The position numbers and the translations under genes were made by a program. A model generated the notes under the pieces. It saw only the letters and a program-made list of their open reading frames with translations. It did not search any database and was not told the DNA's origin. A DNA stretch of 64,000 nucleotides from Cyclobacteriaceae bacterium (GTDB taxonomy: Bacteria > Bacteroidota > Bacteroidia > Cytophagales > Cyclobacteriaceae): contig JANQEU010000072.1 in the NCBI GenBank assembly GCA_028278225.1, positions 1-64,000 on the forward strand, in the 5' to 3' direction. Shown piece after piece: positions 26,838 through 35,862 of the stretch. Within the stretch, counting starts at the first letter, position 1; each line of letters begins with the position of its first letter.

Positions 26838-27053
26838 ATGCGCTATCTCACGCTTGTGGCCGCGGCCTTTCAAAACTTCCATGGTTTCAGTGGCGAAAAA
26901 TTGAGAATAACCCAACTGGATCACAGGGAGGTGACGGTGAATACTCAAGTATGTGAGTTGATGTTGCTGGCTGTGAAATTAATTCCTATTAATTTCTTTG
27001 TAAAACCGGGAAAGATGGCCTGCCTTACAATTCAGTATACATTAATAAAATAA
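26838..27053 (+). CDS. Possible small ORF, unknown
   Basis: 71 codons from ATG 26838, which has a good ribosome binding site (AAAGGA) a few bases upstream. The product (MRYLTLVAAAFQNFHGF..) has no recognised domain and no clear signal peptide. It lies in an otherwise gene-free 370-base stretch, and the hairpin at 27052-27084 begins at its stop. It may be spurious. Confidence 0.25.
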   Translation: MRYLTLVAAAFQNFHGFSGEKLRITQLDHREVTVNTQVCELMLLAVKLIPINFFVKPGKMACLTIQYTLIK

Positions 27054-27084
27054 GAGGCTGCCTAATGAATTAAGACAACCTCTT
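27052..27084. terminator. Hairpin between aminotransferase and DUF2892 genes
   Basis: AAGAGGCTG (27052-27060) and a right arm ending CAACCTCTT (27076-27084) pair over about 9 bp with one mismatch and a loop of 15 bases. The position, just after the stop of the DUF2892 gene on the minus strand, fits a terminator. A poly-U tail is weak. Confidence 0.55.
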
Positions 27085-27116
27085 CCCAACCAGCAATAAA
27101 TCGACTGTAAAATAGC

Positions 27117-27329
27117 TCAGCTTTCTGTTTTAACTGAACAGGTACTTACACCAACAATGGCGTAAAGCGGACAGATACTCACAAAGCTGGTAAGTGCGAA
27201 TATCACTGCAACAATCAGTCCGACTGTAGCCCAGATCCCTGTAATCGTGTTTGTAAAAAACAGAACCGCCAGAACTGCCGCGACTATAATTCTGATAATC
27301 CGGTCAGCATTTCCCATATTCTTTTTCAT
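27117..27329 (-). CDS. DUF2892 family small membrane protein
   Basis: 70 residues. Start NMGNADRIIRIIVAAVLAVLFF, two TM helices and the conserved FALTSFVSICPLYAIVGVSTC block define DUF2892 (the membrane part of YgaP-like proteins). The two Cys (SICP, STCS) are kept. Such proteins often occur with rhodanese or redox genes. A Crp/Fnr regulator lies upstream on the same strand. Confidence 0.93.
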   Translation of the reverse strand: MKKNMGNADRIIRIIVAAVLAVLFFTNTITGIWATVGLIVAVIFALTSFVSICPLYAIVGVSTCSVKTES

Positions 27330-27505
27330 CGTAACAGTATTTTATCGTGTCTATAATAACTCAATGAGCAAAGCGATACCCCAAATGAGAACTAAACATA
27401 CCAGGCAAACAAGGATAAGTTTGTAGACCTTTCTCATTGCAGGATTTTGGTCCAAAGAAAACTGTAAGAAAAATGAATTTCAGTGACTTAAGTCACACAA
27501 AGAGG

Positions 27506-28138
27506 TCAAAGTACCTGGATTCCATCAGAAAACTGACTGATTAATGCCTGTTCCTCCAGTTTCTTCAAAACCCTTGAGATGACTTCACGGGATGTGCCTA
27601 GATCATTTGCGATTTCTTTATGCTTCAGTTTCAGGAAGTCCCGTCCCGTAACTTCCATTTTTTGTTTAAGGTAGTGATGAACTTTCTTGTCCAAAGTTTC
27701 GAACAGCAACTGACTCATGGAGGTTACCAATTCGTCATAACGAAGCGAATATTGGGTAAAAAAGAGCTCATTCAAAGACGGGTATTCCCTGATCCACTGA
27801 TTGACCTTGTCAACGGGCAGTAAAATCATTTTGCAATCTTCCTCGGCTGAAGCAAATATCCGGCTCTGACCATTTTGAAGCCCTGCCGAAAAGGACATGA
27901 TACAGCTTTGATGGGGCTGGATGTAGTAAAGCAGCAACTCCTTCGTATGATATTTTGAATAAACCTTGAGTAGCCCGTCGACCACGATCGGTATGACCTT
28001 TACGTACTGACCTGCTTTCAGTACTTCCGATCCTTTCTCAAATTCCATGTAAATGCCTTCCTGCCGGATCTTTTCTTTTAGTTCCGGTTCAAGAGGCAAT
28101 TCTTTCAACAGGGTTTCTGACAGGGGTATGTTGGGCAT
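27506..28138 (-). CDS. Crp/Fnr-family transcriptional regulator
   Basis: 210 residues from ATG 28138, preferred to an upstream start at 28192. N-terminal cNMP-binding beta-barrel (YMEFEKGSEVLKAGQYVKVIPIVVDGLLKVY) and a C-terminal winged HTH with KHKEIANDLGTSREVISRVLKKLEEQALI. No Fe-S Cys cluster at the N-terminus, so it is not an oxygen-sensing Fnr in the strict sense. It is upstream of the DUF2892 gene with a 176-base gap and may control it. Confidence 0.92.
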   Translation of the reverse strand: MPNIPLSETLLKELPLEPELKEKIRQEGIYMEFEKGSEVLKAGQYVKVIPIVVDGLLKVYSKYHTKELLLYYIQPHQSCIMSFSAGLQNGQSRIFASAEEDCKMILLPVDKVNQWIREYPSLNELFFTQYSLRYDELVTSMSQLLFETLDKKVHHYLKQKMEVTGRDFLKLKHKEIANDLGTSREVISRVLKKLEEQALISQFSDGIQVL

Positions 28139-28313
28139 TCTGATACAATTACTCGATTTGCTAAATGTAATCAGCTTTGGGGTGAGTTGCAATTACACCT
28201 TCTATTGACAAAATCTCCGGAAGTATCTCAAAAACCCAAATTCCGATTTATTATGGTGTGTGAAATACCTTTCGCAGGTGTTTTTACCGCGATTCCCCGG
28301 ATTTCCATCGAAC

Positions 28314-29495
28314 TTAGACAAGGTCATGCAAATTTCCGGGAGGTTTTGACTCGATCTTGCTCCACTCCTCGTTGGTAATGCCCAAAAAATATTTCATAAG
28401 TGGATCCTCCCGGGAAATGGTGTCATAGCGTTTTGCTATGTCAATGATCTGGTGAATTTGATTGAGATAGGTTTCGGTGATTTCTGCGCCGTTTTGTGTC
28501 GAAGCAGCTTCGGAATCGATGTAAGCAATGGCTCTTTTGACAAGGGGAATATCGTTTGAAATGCAGGCCTGCAACAGTTCGATCTGGAAAGGAAACGTGT
28601 AGATCCTGATCAAAGGTAAGATCTCTTCCAACGCGGAGCTTTCATACGCTTTAAATGCCCGGTTCGTATCGATGATCTCTTTACTCAATTGGGGCAGGAA
28701 ATGTTGCCAGATCCTGATAAAAAGGGCGCCTCGTCCATTTCTACCGTCTCCAATGATCGCTACCGAGTCCCTTTCCCTCCTGGACCCTGCCACCGCCAGT
28801 GCTTTGCCCTGCACGATATCCTGAATGATGAGGCCAAGTTGCATCGGGTGGACCGACAGATCGGCATCATTGTCAACGATGATATGCAATCCTTTTGCAG
28901 GCGTCTTCAGGGTTTTCTTCATTCCAAACAAAGCTGCACCACCCTTTACACTTCTGTTAGCTCCATTCTTGTGTGTCAGACCCGTGGGCAGATCAGGGTC
29001 ATTCCGATCAATGGCTTCTCCGAGAAAATGGATCTGATGATGGGAATTTGGGTATTCCAACAGGATATCCTGAGCCATTTTACCCGATCCGACCGGACAC
29101 TCATCGTCCACTACAATGATCCTACCGGAGAAATTTGAATTGATGGAAGCAAAGTAATCAAGGCAGGCAATCTTGTTCCTTAATGAATTTTCACCATGCG
29201 GATGTTCCTCCCTTCTTTGCAGGCGGCCGGTTTCCTTGTAAACGGGATTTATCAGTGACACCGTTACTTTTTTGTCCAGGTCCAGGAACACTTTCTCGGA
29301 TTGTATGAATTTCAGGACCGTTCTGAACGGTATGGATTTATTACCAAGCTCACGGGCGCTATGGTCAATGACGTCAATCGTGTCAGTTTGCCCCTCCAGC
29401 CAGGTTTTGACCATGTTGAAATATGAATGAAATTCTTTAGTATTTACGTCATAAGCTTCAACTACGGGCGGAGCCTTTGCAATGATGGATTCCAT
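28314..29495 (-). CDS. Glycosyltransferase family 2-like protein with N-terminal extension
   Basis: 393 residues from ATG 29495 (TTG 29513 possible). About 80 N-terminal residues precede a GT-A-type core: KKVTVSLINPVYKE, then IIVVDDECPVGSG and the metal-binding motif IIVDNDADLSV. The lack of TM helices argues for a soluble enzyme. The donor and acceptor are unknown. No other polysaccharide genes flank it, so its product cannot be guessed from context. Confidence 0.72.
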   Translation of the reverse strand: MESIIAKAPPVVEAYDVNTKEFHSYFNMVKTWLEGQTDTIDVIDHSARELGNKSIPFRTVLKFIQSEKVFLDLDKKVTVSLINPVYKETGRLQRREEHPHGENSLRNKIACLDYFASINSNFSGRIIVVDDECPVGSGKMAQDILLEYPNSHHQIHFLGEAIDRNDPDLPTGLTHKNGANRSVKGGAALFGMKKTLKTPAKGLHIIVDNDADLSVHPMQLGLIIQDIVQGKALAVAGSRRERDSVAIIGDGRNGRGALFIRIWQHFLPQLSKEIIDTNRAFKAYESSALEEILPLIRIYTFPFQIELLQACISNDIPLVKRAIAYIDSEAASTQNGAEITETYLNQIHQIIDIAKRYDTISREDPLMKYFLGITNEEWSKIESKPPGNLHDLV

Positions 29496-29569
29496 GTGGG
29501 CAACTCGGTTCAATTTAGAAATGAAAAAAGATCGGTGAAATTGTGCAGGAAAAATCTAAATCCAAATAC

Positions 29570-30190
29570 TCAGGCGACAATATTCAGTTTTAATTTTTCA
29601 ATGAAGTTCCTGTCGAGAAGCCAGATGAAAAACGGAGCAACATTCACCCCGTATCTTCCTGCAAGGATAGTCTTCACATGAAAAGCCGTTTCATTGAGCT
29701 CATTCTCACTTTCCAGGAATTCGTTTACTTCTTCGCCACGCATCACCCGGACCTGTGGTACATCTCCAAGCAGTTCTACGCCCAAAGAATCTGAGATCTC
29801 TGAAATAGAAAGGGCAGCGATCATGTTCTCAATTTCCGACATGAAGCTCTTTTTCATCATCCTGCTGGCGGCATTTTTCTTACTTGTTACGCTTTCCGGT
29901 AACACCCAGCGATTTATTGCGTCAATCTCATAAGCATTGATAAGGAAATAGCAGGCCCCTTTGACTTCCCCTCTGAAAGTGACTTTTACAACATTGACCT
30001 TGAAGCGTCCCAGCTGATCGAACTCATGGATACGACTCAGATATCCATTGCCGAAGTCAATGAAATCCACCCTGAGCGGGATATTCAGCATTTGTTCCAT
30101 AGACTTGACCGTCTTGGACATTGCGTCGTCAACCAATTCCCTTATAATCTCCAGTTGAGCGGGATTCAGACCCTCGTACTTGTGCACCAT
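29570..30190 (-). CDS. CheC-like phosphatase, orphan copy
   Basis: 206 residues. The segment FMSEIENMIAALSISEISDSLG contains the ExxN catalytic motif (EIEN) of CheC/CheX phosphatases, which dephosphorylate CheY. It is clearly a paralogue of the CheC-like protein at 40560-41159, sharing GDVPQ/S...M..NEV(N) and the W..(D/E)NF near the C-terminus. Classical CheC has two ExxN motifs; I see one. It stands alone between a glycosyltransferase and DUF2891 gene, about 6 kb from the main chemosensory locus. Confidence 0.75.
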   Translation of the reverse strand: MVHKYEGLNPAQLEIIRELVDDAMSKTVKSMEQMLNIPLRVDFIDFGNGYLSRIHEFDQLGRFKVNVVKVTFRGEVKGACYFLINAYEIDAINRWVLPESVTSKKNAASRMMKKSFMSEIENMIAALSISEISDSLGVELLGDVPQVRVMRGEEVNEFLESENELNETAFHVKTILAGRYGVNVAPFFIWLLDRNFIEKLKLNIVA

Positions 30191-30322
30191 TCAAAAACAG
30201 TAACTCCTTACTTCAGCAAATACCAGGTAAGTATTATGTTGTTTTGGATGCACAAACTTATCACTTATTTATCAAGTTTGGTCACCACGGATCAGTATAG
30301 TTTGCCGGACAAGCCTAAACAG

Positions 30323-31438
30323 TCAGTTGGCCCGCAGTGTTTCTCCCAGTGTATAAATTGCGAATGTGGCCAGCCAGTGTTCACCACCGTAACCGCTATC
30401 AAACATCAATTCGTAACCACGGTTAGCGTGGATGACAGCCAGTTCCCTGAGTTTCTGTTTTCGTTCATCATTTTCCGAAAGCGCTTCAGCAATCTGGCGC
30501 ATGGTCCACGCCCGATGAAACATGAGGCCAATCAAATGGCCAATTCCCGGATCCTCCCTGTCCAGGACAAGTGGCGGCACCGTCAGAGGTTCAAACTTTT
30601 TATCACTAAAAGGAGGAAGGAATTCACCCAGCCATGACTGATATTGACCCGGCTCCAGTAGTTTGCCCATCAAAGCCGCTTCGGCCAGGCACGGAGAAAG
30701 GAAATCGGTTCCGGACGGTTCATAGGCCGTGGGACAGTCCACATCCGGCAAAAAGTATTTACGGCTGAACTCCCTGATTGCTTTTTCCAATTCAGCATCA
30801 CCTACCGCAGAGGCATACTCCATCATTAACCCAAATGAGAATGCGGTGTTGGCGTGTGTCCCGGGACGAAGGGGGCTTGACAGGACATCCAGGTATTCGA
30901 TTGTCTTTTGAGACAGTATACGTGCAAGCGGCTCCATCGCAGTCAGCCACTGCTTGCCCTCAGCATCGTCCCAGGTATATAATTCGGCATATAATTTCAA
31001 TAACCAGGCCCAGCCATAAGTCCGTTCAAATGATTTCGTGAATTCTTCTTTTGCAAAAAACCGGTATTCCCGGTCCAGATTCTCGGCACTCAGGTTATTG
31101 CTTAATTTCATGCGGATGCTGTCTGCCACGGAAATTTCAGGAAAAGTTTTAAGTACTTTGACCATGGACCAGTGACCATGTACTGCCGAATGCCAGTCCC
31201 AGCAGCCATAAAATGACGGATGGACCTCATAATGTGGTTTGACCCATTCCTCACCCTGGAATCTGTAGCCAATTTTGTAAGGGTACTTTCGTTCCACGCA
31301 GGACATTGAAAGCCGGATCAGGGATGTAGCCCGGGACTCATCAAATGTTGGCATGAGGGTATTCACCGTTTTTTCTTCGACCCCTGTACGCCCGCAGGCG
31401 AAAAGGGTTAATGCAGTCATCAGTATTAAGATCTTCAT
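30323..31438 (-). CDS. DUF2891 family lipoprotein
   Basis: 371 residues with lipobox LFAC near residue 15. The body shows DUF2891 signatures: HPSFYGCWDWHSAVHGHWSMV, the Trp-rich ERTYGWAWLLKLYAELYTW, SSPLRPGTHANTAFSFGLMMEYA and DFLSPCLAEA. The fold is likely an alpha/alpha barrel as in some glycosidases; activity unknown. It is likely lipidated and periplasmic or outer-membrane bound. Confidence 0.9.
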   Translation of the reverse strand: MKILILMTALTLFACGRTGVEEKTVNTLMPTFDESRATSLIRLSMSCVERKYPYKIGYRFQGEEWVKPHYEVHPSFYGCWDWHSAVHGHWSMVKVLKTFPEISVADSIRMKLSNNLSAENLDREYRFFAKEEFTKSFERTYGWAWLLKLYAELYTWDDAEGKQWLTAMEPLARILSQKTIEYLDVLSSPLRPGTHANTAFSFGLMMEYASAVGDAELEKAIREFSRKYFLPDVDCPTAYEPSGTDFLSPCLAEAALMGKLLEPGQYQSWLGEFLPPFSDKKFEPLTVPPLVLDREDPGIGHLIGLMFHRAWTMRQIAEALSENDERKQKLRELAVIHANRGYELMFDSGYGGEHWLATFAIYTLGETLRAN

Positions 31439-31595
31439 ATTCCTGGACAGGTCAAGGTATTGTCAAAAATGGGAATCTGAAGCCAAAATTACCGGATCTT
31501 ACATTCACTGATCAAATCTTCCTGGTATCGGAGATACGTGATGCAGGTGAAAAGTCAGCCCCCGGGGGGCAATGGTTATTCAATTCCGGTAAGGA

Positions 31596-32525
31596 TCATT
31601 CTCCTTGGTTCGGCAAAAAGATCTCGGCAATCATGCACCGCGCGCTGCCCCCGCCATAGGTCTCGATGGTTGTAAGAGGTGTGTGAATGATCCGGTCATA
31701 TTTTTCAATGCTGGCAATTTGATCGTCATTGAATCCCTCATAGGCAGAATCCGACATCACCAGGAGGTTCTCATTCTGCGCATTCCGAACTTCCAGGACG
31801 TTTCCGCAAAAGCGTCTAATCTGGTCATAGGAGATTTCCAGAAGTTCTCTTCCCGACTTGTGTATTGCTGCCAGCAATTCCTGCTTTTCCTCTTCCGCTC
31901 TAACCGCGTCCAGGCAAACAATCACCTGTTTTTCTGTTACCGACATCATTACATTGGTATGATAAACCGGCCTGTTTTCCTGATCTACAGCATGAAAGCT
32001 GATGACGCGATAGCCGCTTTTGGAACTGAATACCTGCAACACTTCCGAACTGGTCCGGTATGATATTGATGAAAAGACCTGCTTATTTACCCTGTCCAAA
32101 ACCATGCTGCCGGTTCCTTCCAGGAATTTGTTTTCATATTCAAAATGGGTCAGATCAATCAATTCCCTCACATGGTACAGATCCGATATCTTTTCGATTA
32201 TGCCCATCGTCCTTTCTGACCTTCTGTTCATCGCCATCATTGGATATATGATCACAGAACCATCCTCATGTGTTGTGATCCAGTTGTTTGGGAAAACAGC
32301 GTCCGTTTTGGGTGGTTCCGGAGTATCATCCATTATTACGACCTCCACCCCTTCACGCTGTAATGATGCTGCCATCATATTAAATTCCCTGAGGGCCTTC
32401 TCCTGAATGCGGGGTAAATAACCCCGGTCCACGGAATAGTTTTGAAAAACATTGTCAGTTGTTACGGGGTTAGGGCCGAATGCGGCAGGTTGAACCATGA
32501 ATACGCGATCTGAGGATTGCTTCAC
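31596..32525 (-). CDS. ctlX: CtlX-type citrulline/dimethylarginine hydrolase family
   Basis: 309 residues, GTG start. Guanidino-group-modifying superfamily: VFMVQPAAFGPNP at the N-terminus, the Asp/Asn motif DAVFPNNWITTH, Glu-Gly-Thr-Gly (FLEGTGSMVLD), the catalytic His in VYHTNVMM and the Cys near the C-terminus in GGGSARCMIAEIF. This is the architecture called CtlX or arginine deiminase-related. It hydrolyses a guanidino or ureido group; exact substrate unproven. Twelve bases separate it from the transporter gene before it, suggesting import and breakdown of one compound. Confidence 0.88.
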   Translation of the reverse strand: MKQSSDRVFMVQPAAFGPNPVTTDNVFQNYSVDRGYLPRIQEKALREFNMMAASLQREGVEVVIMDDTPEPPKTDAVFPNNWITTHEDGSVIIYPMMAMNRRSERTMGIIEKISDLYHVRELIDLTHFEYENKFLEGTGSMVLDRVNKQVFSSISYRTSSEVLQVFSSKSGYRVISFHAVDQENRPVYHTNVMMSVTEKQVIVCLDAVRAEEEKQELLAAIHKSGRELLEISYDQIRRFCGNVLEVRNAQNENLLVMSDSAYEGFNDDQIASIEKYDRIIHTPLTTIETYGGGSARCMIAEIFLPNQGE

Positions 32526-32537
32526 AGCCCTGGTCTT

Positions 32538-33923
32538 TTAAAGGACGGATATGCCAAAAAAAGTGGAGAGAAATCCCAGGATAAACAACATCGTCAGGAC
32601 CACGGGGGCCACATATTTCAGAACCACGTTGATGAACTTTTGAGTCGCGGATCCGATATAACCGGGGTTACCACGGGTAATTTCAAGATCAAGGCTCGAT
32701 ATCTTCCATTTGAAGATCAAAAACAAGACAATAAGGATACCGGAGAGTTGCAGATAGGAATCCACTATCTGACCTACGAATGTCATAAAATCCGTCGATG
32801 CCTCAGACCCGGGGTATCGTATAAAGTTTTTGAAGTAATCCGAGTATCCGTTTGCCACTATGGACGGCATGGACAGGACCAAAGTAATGGCAATCAGCAG
32901 GACTACTGCATATGAGCGACTCTTATTGAATCTTTCGATAATATATGCTACAGGGACCTCCATGATCGCTACTGTGGTGGTCAAAGCCGCAAATGAGAGC
33001 AACAGGAAGAATAAGGAGCCGACTGCCGATCCCAGAAAACCTATCAGACCGAAAGCTTCCGGCATTGTAACGAATATAAGTCCTGATCCTCCCTCGATCC
33101 CTTCCATACTTCCGCTGGTCAGGAATGCCACTAATGGGAAAATCATGAATCCGGCAAGAAGTGCCACTGCCACATCGGCAATGGTTACGAATGCTGCTGA
33201 AGAAATAATATTATCGTCCTTTGACAGGTAACTTCCATAAGTGATAATGATTCCGCCACATATGGAAAGTGAAAAAAAGGCCTGCCCAACGGCGCTGAAA
33301 ATAACCCTCATGCTCAGTTTCGAAAAGTCGGGAAGCAGATAATATGATATACCGGTCCCGGAATGCGGTATGGTCTGAACATAAACGGCCAGGATGATCA
33401 GAATGATGAGCAGTGTCGGCATCAATATTTTAGCGGCCCTTTCTATTCCCTTCGAAACCCCTTTTGATACAATAAAGGCGGTCACCGCAATAAATACGAT
33501 CCAATAGATTGTGACCGTTTTTATGTCAGCGGAATATATCCCGAACTGCTTCCCAATCTCAAAGTTTCCTTTCACCATCTCAATAAAATAACCAAACGAC
33601 CAGGCGGCCACTACAAGGTAAATTGACAATATGATGATGTTGTCGATGGCCATGAGTTTGCCCATGAAATTCCATCTGCGAAAACCCAGATTGTCAAAGA
33701 CCTGCACGACATTGCTGTTGCCCTTTCTCCCAAGGGCAATGCAAGTGACCATCAACGGAAATCCTATCAATAAGCAGCATACGAGGTAAACAAGGACAAA
33801 CGCTGCCCCACCGCCATCTTCCACCTCGAACGGGAATTTCCAGATATTTCCAAGTCCCACTGCGGCACCGGCTGCCGAGGCTATGAAACCAATTTTGCTT
33901 TTAAATAATCCCCTGGATGGCAT
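32538..33923 (-). CDS. Neurotransmitter:sodium symporter (SNF) family transporter
   Basis: 461 residues with eleven to twelve TM helices. The opening GFIASAAGAAVGLGNIWKFPFEVEDGGGAAFVLVYL is the sodium- and substrate-binding signature of the family (LeuT-like). Substrates are usually amino acids. It is adjacent to deoD with no gap and precedes the CtlX gene, so an amino acid handled by CtlX is a reasonable guess. Confidence 0.94.
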   Translation of the reverse strand: MPSRGLFKSKIGFIASAAGAAVGLGNIWKFPFEVEDGGGAAFVLVYLVCCLLIGFPLMVTCIALGRKGNSNVVQVFDNLGFRRWNFMGKLMAIDNIIILSIYLVVAAWSFGYFIEMVKGNFEIGKQFGIYSADIKTVTIYWIVFIAVTAFIVSKGVSKGIERAAKILMPTLLIILIILAVYVQTIPHSGTGISYYLLPDFSKLSMRVIFSAVGQAFFSLSICGGIIITYGSYLSKDDNIISSAAFVTIADVAVALLAGFMIFPLVAFLTSGSMEGIEGGSGLIFVTMPEAFGLIGFLGSAVGSLFFLLLSFAALTTTVAIMEVPVAYIIERFNKSRSYAVVLLIAITLVLSMPSIVANGYSDYFKNFIRYPGSEASTDFMTFVGQIVDSYLQLSGILIVLFLIFKWKISSLDLEITRGNPGYIGSATQKFINVVLKYVAPVVLTMLFILGFLSTFFGISVL

Positions 33924-34631
33924 TTATTCGGTAATTATGGTTTCCAATGCCAATTTGGAAATCTCCCTGATGCCTTTTTCCCGCTCCTCGCCTGAAGCTG
34001 TCTTTCCGGTAATGATGTTATCACTGACCATCAGGATGGACAGTGCCCTGACCTTTGCCGCCACCGCCAGGGTGTATAGCGCGGTGGATTCCATTTCGAC
34101 ACCTAAAACTCCGTGTTCCGACCATACTTTCCACCGGTCATTGTTTCCCAAATAAAAGGAGTCCGTACTGTAAATACCTCCGATCAATATATCCATACCT
34201 ATTTTACCCGCAACAGCATTTACTTTCTGCAGCAGATCAAAATCTGCCGTAGGAGCAAAATCCTGACCGTTGAATTTTACCCTGTTCACACTTGAATCCG
34301 TAGATGCGCCCAGTGCAATGATCTTTTCCCCCAAACCGATATCCGTGTGAATACTTCCGCAAGTGCCCACCCGTACGATGGTCTTTACCCGGTAGAAGTT
34401 GATAAGTTCATTGACGTATATGGAAGTGGAGGGCAGGCCCATTCCCGCGCCCTGAACAGAAACTTTTTTTCCCTGATAGACGCCGCTAAAACCATACATT
34501 CCCCTGACTTTGCTATAACAATAAATGTCTTCAAGGAAATTTTCAGCAATGAATTGGGCTCTTAAGGGATCGCCGGGTAAAAGCACGGTCTCGGCCACTT
34601 CTCCGTCTTTCGCGCCGATATGGTAACTCAT
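33924..34631 (-). CDS. deoD: Purine-nucleoside phosphorylase DeoD
   Basis: 235 residues, normal hexameric-type length. HIGAKDGEVAETVLLPGDPLRAQFIA at the start, RVGTCGSIHTDIGLGE phosphate site and VEMESTALYTLA purine site. It cleaves purine nucleosides to base and ribose 1-phosphate in the cytosol. Its stop codon abuts the ATG of the sodium symporter gene, so the two are on one transcript. Confidence 0.97.
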   Translation of the reverse strand: MSYHIGAKDGEVAETVLLPGDPLRAQFIAENFLEDIYCYSKVRGMYGFSGVYQGKKVSVQGAGMGLPSTSIYVNELINFYRVKTIVRVGTCGSIHTDIGLGEKIIALGASTDSSVNRVKFNGQDFAPTADFDLLQKVNAVAGKIGMDILIGGIYSTDSFYLGNNDRWKVWSEHGVLGVEMESTALYTLAVAAKVRALSILMVSDNIITGKTASGEEREKGIREISKLALETIITE

Positions 34632-34850
34632 ATAATTTGATTTTGTAATCCGGAAATCAAATTAAGGCAATAGAAGTGAAATCAACCGGCCTTAAATCAA
34701 AAAGTGATTTCTCAAATGAGTTATTTAAGCACATATAGGGACTCGAGGGGGATAATTGATAGTGTACCGGGCAAGGATGTGTCGCCCATGCTGGTCCCTT
34801 TTTGGCTTTCGTATCGGACGACAAGGCTGAAATTTACAGGGCCAAACAGG

Positions 34851-35258
34851 TCAGGCTGCTATTATGCCTGGCGGCTTTATTTCGTTAAGCTCAACGTAGT
34901 TGAAATGCATGTCAAGAAGATCCGAATAATCCTCACCGGTCTCCCTCATTTCATCGCTATTCTTTTCGTAAGACCAGTTGATCACAGCCTTTCGCTCCGG
35001 ACCATCCGCATTTTTGAGTATCCTGAAGAGGTCGAAAAGGCATTTCGAGCTTGCCGTATTGAAATATTTAAATGCCAGATTGATCACGATCGGTTCTGAA
35101 GCATTCAGATACAGATCCTGAATCATCCTGATGATCGGTTTGTAAAATTTCAATGCATTTTCGGGGGATGAATTTCCTTTGATCACAACCACCCCCTCAT
35201 CCGGGTCTATTTTCACATAGGGGGTGTTTTGGGAGGCCTTGATGTTAATATTAATCAT
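34851..35258 (-). CDS. SiaC-family regulatory phosphoprotein (DUF1987)
   Basis: 135 residues from ATG 35258. The block NLAFKYFNTASSKCLFDLFRIL is the STAS-like phosphorylation region of the SiaC family, with candidate phosphosites Thr-68, Ser-70 and Ser-71. In Pseudomonas, SiaC is phosphorylated by SiaB, dephosphorylated by the PP2C phosphatase SiaA and regulates a diguanylate cyclase. Here a PP2C gene lies 600 bases upstream on the same strand, but no SiaB kinase is visible. A 17-bp near-palindrome lies 175 bases upstream. Confidence 0.85.
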   Translation of the reverse strand: MININIKASQNTPYVKIDPDEGVVVIKGNSSPENALKFYKPIIRMIQDLYLNASEPIVINLAFKYFNTASSKCLFDLFRILKNADGPERKAVINWSYEKNSDEMRETGEDYSDLLDMHFNYVELNEIKPPGIIAA

Positions 35259-35433
35259 CACTAATTAATTTAATTGCACTTAGGTTCTTAATGGGTCCAC
35301 CGCGATGATTAGATAGATTCCCATAACAAATAAAGCATTAACACTTTAAAGTGAAAAAATTAGCAAGAATTATTTTCAAAAAAATATAATTGGTTGATAA
35401 TCAAAAGCATAAGATGCTCCACTTGATTGAAAA

Positions 35434-35450
35434 CAAGAAAAATATTCTTA
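35434..35450. promoter_or_regulatory. 17-bp near-palindrome, site 1 (siaC side)
   Basis: CAAGAA-AAATA-TTCTTA, of which 16 bases are identical to the site upstream of the XRE gene at 50971-50987. It lies 176 bases upstream of the siaC start. Confidence 0.5.
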
Positions 35451-35519
35451 CTTTGATTAATTATTTTAACCTGAACTGGGGAAGGGGGTACAAATTCCCA
35501 ATTGAAAACTTCAAAGAAA

Positions 35520-35656
35520 GCTGGCTGCGCGACCCAGTCTTTACGACTCCGGGAGAAATCTATTCATATAAAAAGCTGAGAATATTCACCATTAACTGAT
35601 TAATAGATGAAAAGATATCTCATTTCATTCGATATGACAGGGGTCACGCAGCCGGC
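35520..35656. repeat. Long-range imperfect inverted repeat
   Basis: GCTGGCTGCGCGACCC (35520-35535) is the inverted complement of 35641-35656 at 14 of 16 positions. The arms are GC-rich inside AT-rich DNA. An inner ATCTATT/AATAGAT pair fits within. It could be a structured RNA or remnant of a small mobile element. Confidence 0.4.
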
Positions 35657-35862
35657 TTTTCTTGAGAAATTGTTACCGTGAGGTTATTTTAATACTGAGC
35701 CGGTATAAAGGCGTTGAAAAGGAGTTCAAAGGGTATCATTACACCCGTCCCGGTCAGGGAATTTCTATCACCAAATTTCCGTAGAAACAAAGCCAATTTT
35801 CAAATATGATCTTTTCCGTTCTAAATCTGAGAGCGGTTTACGGGGAGCGAATTAAGAACCAG

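Larger units (their letters stand above)
35262..35862. other. Gene-poor region between SiaC and PP2C genes
   Basis: AT-rich. It holds a candidate operator (35434-35450) and an imperfect inverted repeat (35520-35535 with 35641-35656). A 69-codon frame at 35390-35599 and a 24-codon frame from ATG 35607 (start MKRYLISFDMTGVTQPAF) are present on the plus strand; neither has a relative I recognise, and the second looks like the front end of a decayed gene. Confidence 0.4.
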
